Assembly: GCA_004561545.1 (NCBI GenBank)
Contig: SFVK01000003.1
Location: 62,001-126,000 of the forward strand
Origin: a bacterium
Lineage (GTDB): Bacteria > Bacillota > Clostridia > Oscillospirales > Ruminococcaceae
DNA: 64,000 bases
Direction: 5' to 3'
How positions within the stretch are numbered: position 1 is the first letter of the stretch; each line of letters opens with the position of its first letter. Under the pieces are notes generated by a model that was not told the origin of the DNA, made no database searches, and saw nothing but the letters and a program-made list of their open reading frames with translations. Positions 24,418 to 33,130 of this stretch are shown here, in pieces. The position numbers and the translations under genes are program-made.

Positions 24418-24885
24418 ATGGCAAGCAACGCAATGCCTCCCTATGGCGGGACTGTTCTGCGGGAAGGCTCCCGCGGGCCGGACGTCTCGCTGATCCAGCG
24501 ATGGCTGGGCGGCGTGTCGGTGGACGGCCGGTTCGGCAGCAAGACCGACGCGGCGATTCGCCAGTTCCAGCGCCTCAACGGGCTGACGGTGGACGGCGCC
24601 GTGGGAACCAACACCTGGGATGCCCTGTACCAGAACTGGGCAAGCCGCCACGGGGAAGGGGAAATCTGGCCCGGCATTCCTATGCGGACCGGGCAGTCGG
24701 GCGCGACCGTCAAGAGCGCCCAGCAGCGGCTGCAATCGCTGGTGCCCGAGCTGGTCGCCGATGGTCATTACGGGCCGCGCACCCGGGAGGCGGTTCTGGC
24801 CTGGCAGGTGGTTCATGACCTTACGCCGGACGGCATCCTGGGCCGCCGCACCTGGACCAGCCTTTACAGCCATACGGCCGCCTGA
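24418..24885 (+). CDS. Peptidoglycan-binding domain protein
   Basis: A 155-residue protein made of two PG_binding_1 repeats. Repeat one is about residues 14-70 (LREGSRGPDVSLIQRWLG, VDGRFGSKTDAAIRQFQ, VDGAVGTNTWDAL). Repeat two is about 85-150 (TGQSGATVKSAQQRL, ADGHYGPRTREAVLAWQ, PDGILGRRTWTSL). There is no signal peptide or catalytic domain, so it may act inside forespores or need another route to the wall. The start at 24418 follows AGAAGGGGGA; an in-frame ATG at 24361 would add an Arg-rich extension but lacks a good site. Confidence 0.85.
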   Translation: MASNAMPPYGGTVLREGSRGPDVSLIQRWLGGVSVDGRFGSKTDAAIRQFQRLNGLTVDGAVGTNTWDALYQNWASRHGEGEIWPGIPMRTGQSGATVKSAQQRLQSLVPELVADGHYGPRTREAVLAWQVVHDLTPDGILGRRTWTSLYSHTAA

Positions 24886-24931
24886 CCCGGCCCGGAAGAA
24901 AAACAGCGCGCAGGCAAATCAAAATTCGGCG

Positions 24932-24965
24932 CCCGGGAAGGCTCAACCCCTTTCCGGGTGTTTTT
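24932..24965 (+). terminator. Terminator after the peptidoglycan-binding gene
   Basis: CCCGGGAAGG (24932-24941) pairs with CCTTTCCGGG (24949-24958), one G.T pair and a 7-base loop, then TGTTTTT. The following reading frame begins inside it. Confidence 0.75.
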
Positions 24966-25446
24966 GGTGGAAAACGCTGGTATTTCGGACCGCACTCCGC
25001 TGGAGGAAGCGCTGGTGCGGCAGGGCGTGGACGACCTCAGGCAGACCCCGGATGTGAGCGGGGAGGCGCTGAAATGCTACCTTCTGGCCTATGAATTGCT
25101 GAACCGGAACGAGATTTCTGATCTGGTGGATCTGCAAGCCCTGAAAGATCTGATCGCTGTGCGACTGGACGCGGCCATCTGCAAGGAACCGGAAAAATAC
25201 GGTGTGGAATATGTGCCGGCGCCCTCGGACTTTTTTGCGGGGAGCTATCTGGAATTTGTGACCCCGGCCCTGCGTCCGCTGATCCGGGCGGAGCAGGCAG
25301 CCCTGGGCAAGTTGCAGCAGCCGGACGGCGGGTTTGACATCTCCTGGGAGTGGGGGACGCCCTACCCGGAGTTTGCGCAGGCCCGCAGCTGGTGGCGGCC
25401 CCGTCTGACCATTGACAAGCTGCTTTTTGATGCCCTCGAGGTTTGA
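24958..25446 (+). pseudogene. Truncated QW-repeat (prenyltransferase/squalene cyclase-like) protein remnant
   Basis: An open frame of 163 codons with only a GTG at its head, no ribosome site, and a start that overlaps the terminator of the previous gene. The C-terminal half (GKLQQPDGGFDISWEWGTPYPEFAQ, then WWRPRLTIDKLLF) has a QxxDGGF motif and a conserved end seen in uncharacterised Clostridia proteins of about 250-280 residues; an N-terminal third seems to be missing. The frame is open back to the TGA at 24883-24885 of the previous gene and is in the same frame. Likely a decayed remnant; an expressed short form is not excluded. Confidence 0.5.
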
Positions 25447-25578
25447 AACACCCCTTCGTGTGGGTTTACTTTCTCTGGCGGGGGTGCTATACTGGATTTA
25501 TTCCACAAAGAAAGGGGCTGTTCATCATGAAGAGAATGACAACGAACGACATCCCACAAACCCAACGGAGGAATTTTG

Positions 25579-26028
25579 ATGAACAGTGTGACCCTGAAAA
25601 AAATTGATGAATCCAACTTTCTTGATTGCTTTGCCCTCAAGCTGGGGCCGGGACGGGAGGAATATGTCTCCCACCCCATCCGCAGTCTGGCCCAGGCCTA
25701 TGTGTATTACCACCAGTGTACGCCCTTTGGCGTCTATGATGGCGACCAGATGGTGGGTTACCTCATGGTGATCTACGATTATGATGAGCAAACCTATAAC
25801 CTGTGGCACCTCATGATTGATGAGAGCCGGCAGGGCAGGGGATACGGCAGGGCTGCGGTCATCGCGGCGCTGGATTATATCCGCACAAAGCCCTTCGGCT
25901 CCTCCAACCGCGTGCTGCTGACCTGCAACCCGGAGAACCGGGTCGCCTGGGGCCTGTACAAGGCCCTTGGCTTTACCGGGAGCGGCCGCGCCGATGACGA
26001 GGAGACCGAGCTGGAATATACCGTCTGA
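25579..26028 (+). CDS. GNAT family N-acetyltransferase
   Basis: A 149-residue acetyl-CoA-dependent acetyltransferase. GNAT motif A is LWHLMIDESRQGRGYGRAAV (acetyl-CoA pyrophosphate loop RQGRGYG), and motif B is LTCNPENRVAWGLYKALGF. It is similar in layout to BltD-like spermine/spermidine acetyltransferases, but the acceptor is not certain. The ATG at 25579 follows AACGGAGG; a TTG one codon earlier is less likely. A convergent terminator follows it. Confidence 0.9.
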   Translation: MNSVTLKKIDESNFLDCFALKLGPGREEYVSHPIRSLAQAYVYYHQCTPFGVYDGDQMVGYLMVIYDYDEQTYNLWHLMIDESRQGRGYGRAAVIAALDYIRTKPFGSSNRVLLTCNPENRVAWGLYKALGFTGSGRADDEETELEYTV

Positions 26029-26044
26029 TTTCCCATAAAACCAC

Positions 26045-26075
26045 AGCCCGCATGGCCGTTGCAGCCATGCGGGCT
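26045..26075. terminator. Bidirectional terminator, GNAT / citrate synthase
   Basis: AGCCCGCATGGC pairs perfectly with GCCATGCGGGCT over a 7-base loop. T-rich stretches follow on both sides (GAATTGCTTTT, GTGGTTTTAT). Confidence 0.85.
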
Positions 26076-26097
26076 GAATTGCTTTTCCGGGACGAAA

Positions 26098-27471
26098 TTA
26101 CCGTTCGCGCAGCGGAATGTACTCCTGCTCCTCGCCCAGATATTTGTAGGCGGGGCGGATGATGCGGTTGGCGTACTCCACCTCTTCCACGCGGTGGGCG
26201 CACCAGCCGGGCACACGGGCGATGGCGAACAGCGGGGTGTACAGATCCTCGCTGATGCCCAGCATACGGTAGATCAGCCCGCTGAACAGGTCCACATTGG
26301 CGCAGACCTTCTTGGGACCGTGCTTTTCCTCCGCAAAAACCTCGGGCGCCAGCCGTTCAATGCTGCACAGCAGCTCATATTCCTCATCGTAGCCCTTTGC
26401 ATAGGCCAAACGGCGGGAATGCTTTTTCAGGATCTGGGCGCGGGGGTCGCTGAGGGTATAGACCGCATGGCCCATGCCATAGATCAGGCCGCTGCCGTCC
26501 CCGGCTTCCCTGCGCAGAATTTTGCGCAGAATCTCCCGCACTTCGTTGTCATTTTCGGGGTGCTCCACGTTGGCCAGAATGTAGTCCAACTGGTGCATAA
26601 CCTTCAGGTTGGCGCCGCCGTGCTTGGGGCCTTTCAGCGCGCCGATGGCCGCCGAGATGGCCGCATAGGTGTCGGTGCCGGAACTGGACAGCACGCGGGC
26701 CGTAAAGGTGGAGCAGTTGCCGCCGCCGTGGTCCGCGTGGACCAGCAGGCAGAGATCCAGCAGCCGGGCTTCCTCATGGGTGAATTTCTGATCGTCGCGG
26801 TAAAGGCTCAGGATATGTTCCGCCGTGCTCTGCCCCGCAATGGGATAGTGAAAATACATACTGGCGTGGTCATAGACCCGGCGCTTGAGCTGATACGCAT
26901 TGACCATCATGGTGGGCAGCTCGGCAATCAGGTTGATGCTCTGGGTCAGAATGTTGGGCAGGCTCAGATCATCGGCGTGCTCATCATAGCTGTACATCGA
27001 AAGAACGCTGCGGGCCATCTTGTTCATGATATTGGGCGAGGGCGAGTTCATGATCATATCGTCCGCAAATCCCTTGGGCAGCTCACGGTGCTCATCCAGC
27101 AACCGGCAGAACCGGGCATACTGGTCTTTGGTGGGCAGAGAGCCGAAGAGCAGCAGCCACACAACCTCCTCAAACATGAACCGGTCGTTGCGGTCGGCTT
27201 CCGCCACCAGCGTGTCAATGTCAATGCCACGGTAGACCAGCCGGCCGGGGATGGGACGAATGGTGCCCTCAGCCAGCTTCTCATAACCGATGACGTTGGA
27301 AACGTTGGTGATGCCCGCCAGCACACCGGTGCCGTCCGGGTTGCGCAGGCCGCGCTTGACCCCCAGGCGGTCGGCCACATGCGGGTCAAGGTGCTGGTTG
27401 TGTGCCACATATTCGTTACACAACAGTTCGATATCCTCCGGTTCCAGCGCCGGAACATCGGGATAATACAT
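26098..27471 (-). CDS. gltA: Citrate synthase
   Basis: Condenses acetyl-CoA and oxaloacetate to citrate. The 457-residue protein has the citrate synthase signature LVHADHGGGNCSTFTARVLSSSGTDTY, the second catalytic His in KGPKHGGANLKV, and a downstream GMGHAVYTLSDPRA (His and Arg of the oxaloacetate site). Length is slightly above the usual 430, with an N-terminal extension. AGGAGG precedes the start. It is divergent from icd and aconitase across 375 bases, and together the three make 2-oxoglutarate. No 2-oxoglutarate dehydrogenase is seen, consistent with a biosynthetic half-cycle. Confidence 0.95.
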   Translation of the reverse strand: MYYPDVPALEPEDIELLCNEYVAHNQHLDPHVADRLGVKRGLRNPDGTGVLAGITNVSNVIGYEKLAEGTIRPIPGRLVYRGIDIDTLVAEADRNDRFMFEEVVWLLLFGSLPTKDQYARFCRLLDEHRELPKGFADDMIMNSPSPNIMNKMARSVLSMYSYDEHADDLSLPNILTQSINLIAELPTMMVNAYQLKRRVYDHASMYFHYPIAGQSTAEHILSLYRDDQKFTHEEARLLDLCLLVHADHGGGNCSTFTARVLSSSGTDTYAAISAAIGALKGPKHGGANLKVMHQLDYILANVEHPENDNEVREILRKILRREAGDGSGLIYGMGHAVYTLSDPRAQILKKHSRRLAYAKGYDEEYELLCSIERLAPEVFAEEKHGPKKVCANVDLFSGLIYRMLGISEDLYTPLFAIARVPGWCAHRVEEVEYANRIIRPAYKYLGEEQEYIPLRER

Positions 27472-27613
27472 ACTTTCCGCCTCCTGTTTTCCCCGGGACA
27501 GAGAATAAAATCACTCTGCACCGATCAAATTCATGCTTTCTGACCTTCCCCTACAGCACGGAACCCCGCCGCGCGGCGTGCGGTTTCAAGGACTAAAGTG
27601 CTGAATACCTTTG

Positions 27614-27642
27614 ATTTTATAGTATTTTTGCCGTTCCGTCAA
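27614..27642 (-). promoter_or_regulatory. Citrate synthase promoter
   Basis: On the minus strand TTGACG (27642-27637) and TAAAAT (27619-27614) have a 17-base spacer, leaving a leader of about 135 bases. Apart from this and the icd promoter, the 27472-27846 intergenic region is AT-rich with no gene. Confidence 0.65.
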
Positions 27643-27738
27643 GCCCAAATCTTAAATTAACTCGTTTTTGACTCGGGCCAAACTTTATTTTTTAAAGTTT
27701 TTGGGGGAGCAAAACAGCTGATGCTTAAAAGAATTACG

Positions 27739-27767
27739 TTGACAAGGTTGAACAAAATGGGTATACT
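27739..27767 (+). promoter_or_regulatory. icd-aconitase operon promoter
   Basis: TTGACA (27739-27744) and TATACT (27762-27767) have a 17-base spacer, about 70 bases before the icd start. Confidence 0.8.
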
Positions 27768-27846
27768 CAAACTGTTCCACGATACATATGCAATTGTTTG
27801 TCTGACAAAGGAAGCAAGGCAGTTAAAACGAAAGGGGCAAAGGTCT

Positions 27847-28839
27847 ATGAAGGCAGTTCTGATCCCCGGCGATGGGATTGGCCGGGAAATTGCACAGAGT
27901 GTGCGCAAGATCTCCGAGGTTCTGGATACCGGGATCGTGTGGCAGGAGTTCCAGGCCGGCGCGGAGTACGCCGCCGACCATGGGGAGCTTCTGGAGCCCG
28001 GCGCGCTGGATGCCATCGGGGAATGCGGCTGGGCGCTCAAGGGTCCCACCGCCACCCCCATCGGCAAGGGATTCCGCAGCATCAACGTGCAGCTGCGCCA
28101 GCGCTTTTCCACCTATGCCAACCTGCGCCCCGTGCGCACCCTGCCCGGCGTGCCCACCCGGTTCGACCATGTGGACCTGGTGATTGTGCGCGAGAACACC
28201 GAGGATCTTTACAAGGGCGTTGAATATATGCTCACCGATGAGATCGCCAACGGCGTCAAGCTCATCACCAAACCCGCCTGCGAGCGGATCTGCCGGTTTG
28301 CCTTTGACTATGCGGTTGCCAACGGCCGCAAAAAGGTCACGGCGGTCCACAAAGCCAATATTATGAAGCTTACCGACGGGCTGTTCCTCTCCACCTTCCG
28401 CGAGGTGGCCAAAAACTACCCCGGCATTCAGGCGGATGACTGCATCATCGACGCGCTGTGCATGAAGCTGGTGCAAAAGCCTGAGCAGTTTGACGTCCTG
28501 GTGGCTCCCAACCTTTACGGCGACATCATCAGCGACCTGTGCGCCGGCCTGGTGGGCGGACTGGGCTTTGCGCCCAGCGCCAACATCGGCGTAAAGACCC
28601 GCATCTATGAGGCGGTTCACGGCTCCGCGCCGGACATTGCCGGCCAGAATAAGGCCAACCCTTCCGCCATTCTCATGGCCTTTGCCATGATGCTCAATGA
28701 CCTGGGCATGACGGAAAAGGCGGAGCGCCTCAATGCCGCCATCCTGGCCCAGGTGGCCGAAGGCCGCACCGTCACCGCCGACATCGGCGGCACCGCCACC
28801 ACCACCGAGTTTACCGACGCCCTTGCGGCGCGGCTGTAA
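27847..28839 (+). CDS. icd: Isocitrate dehydrogenase (NAD-type, isocitrate/isopropylmalate family)
   Basis: A 330-residue beta-decarboxylating dehydrogenase that oxidises isocitrate to 2-oxoglutarate. It has VLIPGDGIGREI, the substrate-binding VIVRENTEDLYKGVEY, TAVHKANIMKL, and the NAD-site region APNLYGDIISDLCAGLVGG and EAVHGSAPDIAGQNKANP. Its length (about 330) fits the short NAD-type enzymes, and the context (citrate synthase, aconitase) favours isocitrate over isopropylmalate. The start at 27847 follows AAAGG; the in-frame upstream stretch contains the promoter. Aconitase follows 22 bases later. Confidence 0.9.
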   Translation: MKAVLIPGDGIGREIAQSVRKISEVLDTGIVWQEFQAGAEYAADHGELLEPGALDAIGECGWALKGPTATPIGKGFRSINVQLRQRFSTYANLRPVRTLPGVPTRFDHVDLVIVRENTEDLYKGVEYMLTDEIANGVKLITKPACERICRFAFDYAVANGRKKVTAVHKANIMKLTDGLFLSTFREVAKNYPGIQADDCIIDALCMKLVQKPEQFDVLVAPNLYGDIISDLCAGLVGGLGFAPSANIGVKTRIYEAVHGSAPDIAGQNKANPSAILMAFAMMLNDLGMTEKAERLNAAILAQVAEGRTVTADIGGTATTTEFTDALAARL

Positions 28840-28861
28840 AACAGGGGAGGGACCATCCAAC

Positions 28862-31108
28862 ATGAAGCTGCACGATTCCGGCGTCTATCTGGTCAACGGC
28901 AAACTTACCGAGACCGCGCCCGCCAACGTCACCCCCGAGCAGGCCCGGCAGGGGACCATCGCCTACGGCATTCTCAAGGCCCACAACCAGAGCGGGGACA
29001 TGGCCAATCTGCGCATGAAGTTTGACTCCATGACCAGCCATGACATTACCTATGTGGGCATTATTCAGACGGCCCGCGCTTCCGGCATGGAACAGTTCCC
29101 CCTGCCCTACGTCATGACCAACTGCCACAACAGCCTGTGCGCGGTGGGCGGCACCATCAATGAGGATGACCACCAGTTTGCCCTCTCTGCCGCCCACAAA
29201 TACGGCGGCATCTATGTTCCGCCGAATATGGCCGTCATCCACAGCTACAACCGCGAGATGATGAGCGGCTGCGGCCGGATGATCCTCGGCTCGGATTCCC
29301 ACACCCGCTACGGCGCTCTGGGCACCATGGCGGTGGGCGAGGGCGGCGGCGAGCTGGCCAAGCAGCTGGTGGGCCGCACCTACGATATGGCCTGTCCCGG
29401 CGTGGTCTGCGTCTATCTGACCGGCAGGCTCAATCCCGGTGTGGGACCCCACGACGTGGCGCTGGCCCTGGTGGGAGCCACTTACGCCAACGGCTATGTG
29501 AAAAACAAGGTCATGGAGTTTGTCGGTCCTGGCGTGGCCGGCCTTTCCGCCGACTGCCGCAACAGCATTGACTGCATGACCACCGAGACCACCTGCTGGT
29601 CCAGCATCTGGCAGACCGACGCCGTGACCGAGGAATACTTTGCCGTCCACGGCCGTCCCGAAGCCTACAAAGAGCTCAAGCCCGCCGATGTGGCCTACTA
29701 TGACGGATGCATTGAGCTGGACCTCTCCACGGTGGAGTGCATGATCGCGCTGCCCATGCACCCCAGCTACGCCTATCCCATCCGGGAACTCAAGGCCAAC
29801 GCCACAGACATTCTCCACGAAATCGAAACCCGCGCCAACGAGCAGCTCAACGGCAAGGTCCGCATGGATCTTTGCAGCAAGGTCCAGCCCGATGGCAGCA
29901 TTCTGGTGGACCAGGGCATCGTGGCGGGCTGCTCCGGCGGTACCTACGAGAACCTCTGCGCCGTGGCGGACATCCTGCGCGGCAAGAGCTGCGGCAACGG
30001 CGTTTTCAAGTTCAGCGCCTATCCCGACAGTATGCCCACCTACCTGGAGCTGGTCAAAAACGGCGCTGTGGCGGACATTGTTTCGGCGGGCGGCATCTTC
30101 CGGGAGTGCTTCTGCGGCCCCTGCTTCGGCGCGGGCGACACCCCGGCCAACGGCGAGTTCAGCATCCGTCATACCACCCGCAACTTCCCCAACCGCGAGG
30201 GCTCCAAGCCCGGCGAGGGGCAGATTTCCGGTGTGGCTCTTATGGATGCGCGCTCCATCGCGGCCACGGCGGCCAACGGGGGTGTGCTCACAGCGGCCAG
30301 CGAAATCTGCGACCACGAGTTCACCGCGCCCGCCTATCACTTTGACCGGGGCGTGTACGACAAGCGCGTCTATGACGGCTGGGGCCATGCCGAGCCGGAA
30401 ACGGCCCTCAAGTTCGGCCCCAACATCAAGGACTGGCCCGAGCAGCCCGCCTTGACCAACGATCTGCTGGTCCGGGTGGTCAGCTATATCACCGACCCCG
30501 TCACCACCACCGATGAACTGATTCCCTCCGGCGAAACCTCCTCCTTCCGCTCCAACCCGCTGCGCCTGGCGGAGTTCACCCTCTCCCGCAAGGACCCAGG
30601 CTATGTGCCCGCCGCCAAGGCCGTCAAGGCGCTGGATGCTGCCCGCACCGCCGGAACCCTGCCCGGCGAGGTGGCCGCGGTTTACCGTGCCCTGTCCGTC
30701 GCCGGTTATGCCGTCAGCCCGGAGCAGACCAACATCGGCTCTGCCATTTTTGCCAACAAGCCCGGCGACGGCTCCGCCCGCGAGCAGGCGGCCAGCTGCC
30801 AGCGCGTGCTGGGCGGCGCCGCCAACTTTGCCAGGGAGTACGCCACCAAGCGCTATCGCTCCAACTGCATTAACTGGGGGATGCTGCCCTTCCTGGTGGA
30901 GGACCCCGCCGTGTTCGGCAAGGGGGATTATATCTTCCTGCCCGGCGTGCGCGGCGCGCTGCTGACGGCCGCCGATTCCATGCCTGCCGTGGCGGTTCAT
31001 GCCGACGGCACCGTAACCCCCTTCACTGTCCGCCTGGGCGTCATGACCGACGCCGAGCGCCAGATTCTGGCGGATGGCTGTCTCATCAACTACTATAAGC
31101 ACCACTGA
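28862..31108 (+). CDS. acn: Aconitase-family hydratase
   Basis: A 748-residue aconitase-superfamily enzyme expected to interconvert citrate and isocitrate through a 4Fe-4S cluster. N-terminal elements include GTIAYGILKAHN and LGSDSHTRYGALGTMAVGEGGGELAKQL. VAGCSGGTYENL and the CFCGPCFGAGDTP segment supply cluster cysteines. ISGVALMDARSIAATAANGG corresponds to the region before the swivel domain, and RYRSNCINWGMLPF is the substrate-binding swivel motif. It belongs to the clostridial 'hydratase' branch rather than classic AcnA/B. GGGAGGGA precedes the start. A bidirectional terminator ends the operon. Confidence 0.9.
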   Translation: MKLHDSGVYLVNGKLTETAPANVTPEQARQGTIAYGILKAHNQSGDMANLRMKFDSMTSHDITYVGIIQTARASGMEQFPLPYVMTNCHNSLCAVGGTINEDDHQFALSAAHKYGGIYVPPNMAVIHSYNREMMSGCGRMILGSDSHTRYGALGTMAVGEGGGELAKQLVGRTYDMACPGVVCVYLTGRLNPGVGPHDVALALVGATYANGYVKNKVMEFVGPGVAGLSADCRNSIDCMTTETTCWSSIWQTDAVTEEYFAVHGRPEAYKELKPADVAYYDGCIELDLSTVECMIALPMHPSYAYPIRELKANATDILHEIETRANEQLNGKVRMDLCSKVQPDGSILVDQGIVAGCSGGTYENLCAVADILRGKSCGNGVFKFSAYPDSMPTYLELVKNGAVADIVSAGGIFRECFCGPCFGAGDTPANGEFSIRHTTRNFPNREGSKPGEGQISGVALMDARSIAATAANGGVLTAASEICDHEFTAPAYHFDRGVYDKRVYDGWGHAEPETALKFGPNIKDWPEQPALTNDLLVRVVSYITDPVTTTDELIPSGETSSFRSNPLRLAEFTLSRKDPGYVPAAKAVKALDAARTAGTLPGEVAAVYRALSVAGYAVSPEQTNIGSAIFANKPGDGSAREQAASCQRVLGGAANFAREYATKRYRSNCINWGMLPFLVEDPAVFGKGDYIFLPGVRGALLTAADSMPAVAVHADGTVTPFTVRLGVMTDAERQILADGCLINYYKHH

Positions 31109-31142
31109 TCCGGTTGTCTTACACCGGCTCACCCGCAAAACC

Positions 31143-31177
31143 AAAGGACCGGCCCCGCCATGGGACCGGTCCTTTTT
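31143..31177. terminator. Bidirectional terminator, aconitase / hflX
   Basis: AAAGGACCGG pairs with CCGGTCCTTT over a 13-base loop. TTTTT follows on the plus strand and a shorter T-rich stretch on the minus strand. Confidence 0.85.
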
Positions 31178-31192
31178 ATGGAATTTTCTGCG

Positions 31193-32488
31193 TCAGATCA
31201 AATAGTCTTCAAACCGATGCAGATCGTCCACCTTGACGGTGGCTTTGTAATACACCCCGTCGCCCCGGTATTCCTCGGCCAGAACGCTGCCCCGGGAACG
31301 AAAGACATCCGCCAGCGCCAGCTGGTCGTAGGGCAGCACGACCTCAATGGTGCGCACCCGGTGGGCCAGAATTTCGTCCATCCGGCTGCGCAGCGCGTCC
31401 AGCCCGTAGCCGGTTTTGGCGCTCACCAGAAGCACATCCGGGTCGTAGGGCGCCACCCCGGCGCGGTCGCACTTGTTGTAGACCACAATCTGGGGAATCT
31501 CGTCACAGCCCAGGCTGCTCAGCACCTCATCGGTCACCGAAAGCTGTTCTGCGGCCTCGCTGTCGCTGGCATCGGCCACTTTCAGGATGATGTCGGCGCA
31601 GGCGGCTTCCTCCAGCGTGCTTTTGAAAGCGTCCACCAGATCGTGGGGCAGACGGCTCACAAAACCGACGGTGTCCACCACAATAACCTGCAGCCCGCTG
31701 GGCAGCGTCAGCTTGCGGGCCGTGGGGTCCAACGTGGCAAACAGCATATCCGCCTCATAGATTTCCGCTCCGCACAGCGCATTGGTCAGGCTGCTCTTGC
31801 CCACGTTGGTGTAGCCCACCAGCGCAATCACCGGAACGCCGTTTTTGCGGCGTGCGCGGCGGGTTTCGTCCCGGCGCTTTTCCAGCTCTCTCAGACGTTC
31901 TTCCAGCTTTTCAATGCGGCCGCGCAGATACCGCCGGTCCAGCTCCAGCTTGGTTTCGCCGGCGCCGCGGCGGGCGCCGCCACCGCCGCCGCCACCGCCG
32001 CCCTGGCGGCTCAGCGCTTCGCCCAGGCCCTGCAGCCGGGGCATACGGTATTTGAGGGTCGCCAGTTCGGTTTGCAGCTTGCCCTCGTTGGTGGTGGCCC
32101 GGGCGCGGAAAATCTCCAGGATCAGCATGGTGCGGTCCAGCACTTCCACCTGTAACGCAGCGCTCAGGTTGCGGATCTGGCTGCCGGTCAGCTCGCCGTC
32201 AAAGATGGCGGCCTCGGCTCCCGTGTTCATGCAGACCAGCCGCGCTTCCTCCACCTTGCCCTCGCCCAGCATGGTGGCCGCTTCGGGCGTGCTGCGCTTC
32301 TGGCATACGGTGGCAACCGCCTCCATGCCGTTGGCCTCGGCCAGCGCGGCCAGCTCGTCCAGGCTGCGCCGGGCGTCAAACCTGCCCTGATCCAGCGCCA
32401 GCAGAACCACCTTGACCGGCGGCTGCTCCGCGTCCAGCGCCTTTTGCCCGGCGGGAGCCGCATTGAAATCCAGCGTAATCTCTTCCAT
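31193..32488 (-). CDS. hflX: Ribosome-associated GTPase HflX
   Basis: A 431-residue GTPase that binds 50S subunits and splits stalled or hibernating 70S ribosomes. The N-terminal HflX domain (VLLALDQGRFDARRSLDEL, MLGEGKVEEA) is followed by the coiled linker, then the G domain: G1 LVGYTNVGKSSLTN, G3 VVDTVGFVSRLPHDL, G4 VYNKCD, G5 VSAKTGYG. The glycine loop before the linker is expanded to nine consecutive Gly (residues 163-171, from a GCC/ACC-type repeat at 31976-32002). The start has only GGAGGAAAC upstream. It is adjacent to a GNAT gene. Confidence 0.95.
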   Translation of the reverse strand: MEEITLDFNAAPAGQKALDAEQPPVKVVLLALDQGRFDARRSLDELAALAEANGMEAVATVCQKRSTPEAATMLGEGKVEEARLVCMNTGAEAAIFDGELTGSQIRNLSAALQVEVLDRTMLILEIFRARATTNEGKLQTELATLKYRMPRLQGLGEALSRQGGGGGGGGGARRGAGETKLELDRRYLRGRIEKLEERLRELEKRRDETRRARRKNGVPVIALVGYTNVGKSSLTNALCGAEIYEADMLFATLDPTARKLTLPSGLQVIVVDTVGFVSRLPHDLVDAFKSTLEEAACADIILKVADASDSEAAEQLSVTDEVLSSLGCDEIPQIVVYNKCDRAGVAPYDPDVLLVSAKTGYGLDALRSRMDEILAHRVRTIEVVLPYDQLALADVFRSRGSVLAEEYRGDGVYYKATVKVDDLHRFEDYLI

Positions 32489-32503
32489 GTTTCCTCCTTG
32501 GGG

Positions 32504-33103
32504 TCAGGCATGGGACCCGGGATTGAGCTGATACCATGCCAGGCCCGGAACCCCGGTGCCGTCAAACCGGTGAAGCACCGTGTCATGGTCGTAGTGGAAC
32601 CCGGCCTTGGCCAGTACCCGGCTGCTCGCCACATTGTGGGCGGCATGAAACCCTGCCAGCCAGGGCGCGCCCACCGTGCCGAACCACTCGTCCCGCACCG
32701 CCACGGCAGCCTCGGTCATGTAACCACGGTTCCACCACTTTTTGCCCAGGGCATAGCCGATCTCCCACATTTCGCCCAAAAGCTCGGTTTTCACGTTTTT
32801 CCAGTCATAAGGGCTGCTGCGCTGGGCCTGCTCGGCGGGAGCAATGCTGATGCTCCCCATGAGCACGCCGGTAACCTTGTCGCAGATGCCCCAGTCGTAA
32901 AAGTCAGGACGGGAATATTGTTTGACGATCTCGTTCAGATATTCCATCGTCACGGTCCAGTCTTTGTGGGCGTTCCAGCGCAGATATTCTGTCACCTCGG
33001 GGTCACCGGCCCAGTTGCCGAACATCATTTCGCAGTCATCGGGGTCCAGGGGACGCAGAATCAGCCGCCCGGTTTCCAACTGCCGTGTGCCGCAATGCTT
33101 CAT
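32504..33103 (-). CDS. RimJ/RimL-type GNAT acetyltransferase
   Basis: A 199-residue GNAT of the acetyltransferase-3 type. It begins with RQLETGRLILRPLDPDDCEMMF, the RimJ/RimL-like opening. WEIGYALGKKWWNRGYMTEAA contains the acetyl-CoA loop, and FHAAHNVASSRVLAKAGF is motif B. It could acetylate a protein N terminus or a small molecule. The ATG at 33103 follows GGAAAGAG; a TTG three codons upstream is too close to that site. It lies between hflX and the flippase gene with short gaps. Confidence 0.88.
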   Translation of the reverse strand: MKHCGTRQLETGRLILRPLDPDDCEMMFGNWAGDPEVTEYLRWNAHKDWTVTMEYLNEIVKQYSRPDFYDWGICDKVTGVLMGSISIAPAEQAQRSSPYDWKNVKTELLGEMWEIGYALGKKWWNRGYMTEAAVAVRDEWFGTVGAPWLAGFHAAHNVASSRVLAKAGFHYDHDTVLHRFDGTGVPGLAWYQLNPGSHA

Positions 33104-33130
33104 TTCAATCAACTCTTTCCGTTCGGGGGC

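Noticed and set aside
28811..31144. A 777-codon minus-strand frame opposite aconitase
   Set aside because: Shadow frame; the plus strand has cluster cysteines and aconitase motifs.
31976..32008. CCG/CCA repeat as a non-coding microsatellite
   Set aside because: It is in frame inside hflX and encodes the glycine loop; kept only as a coding observation.
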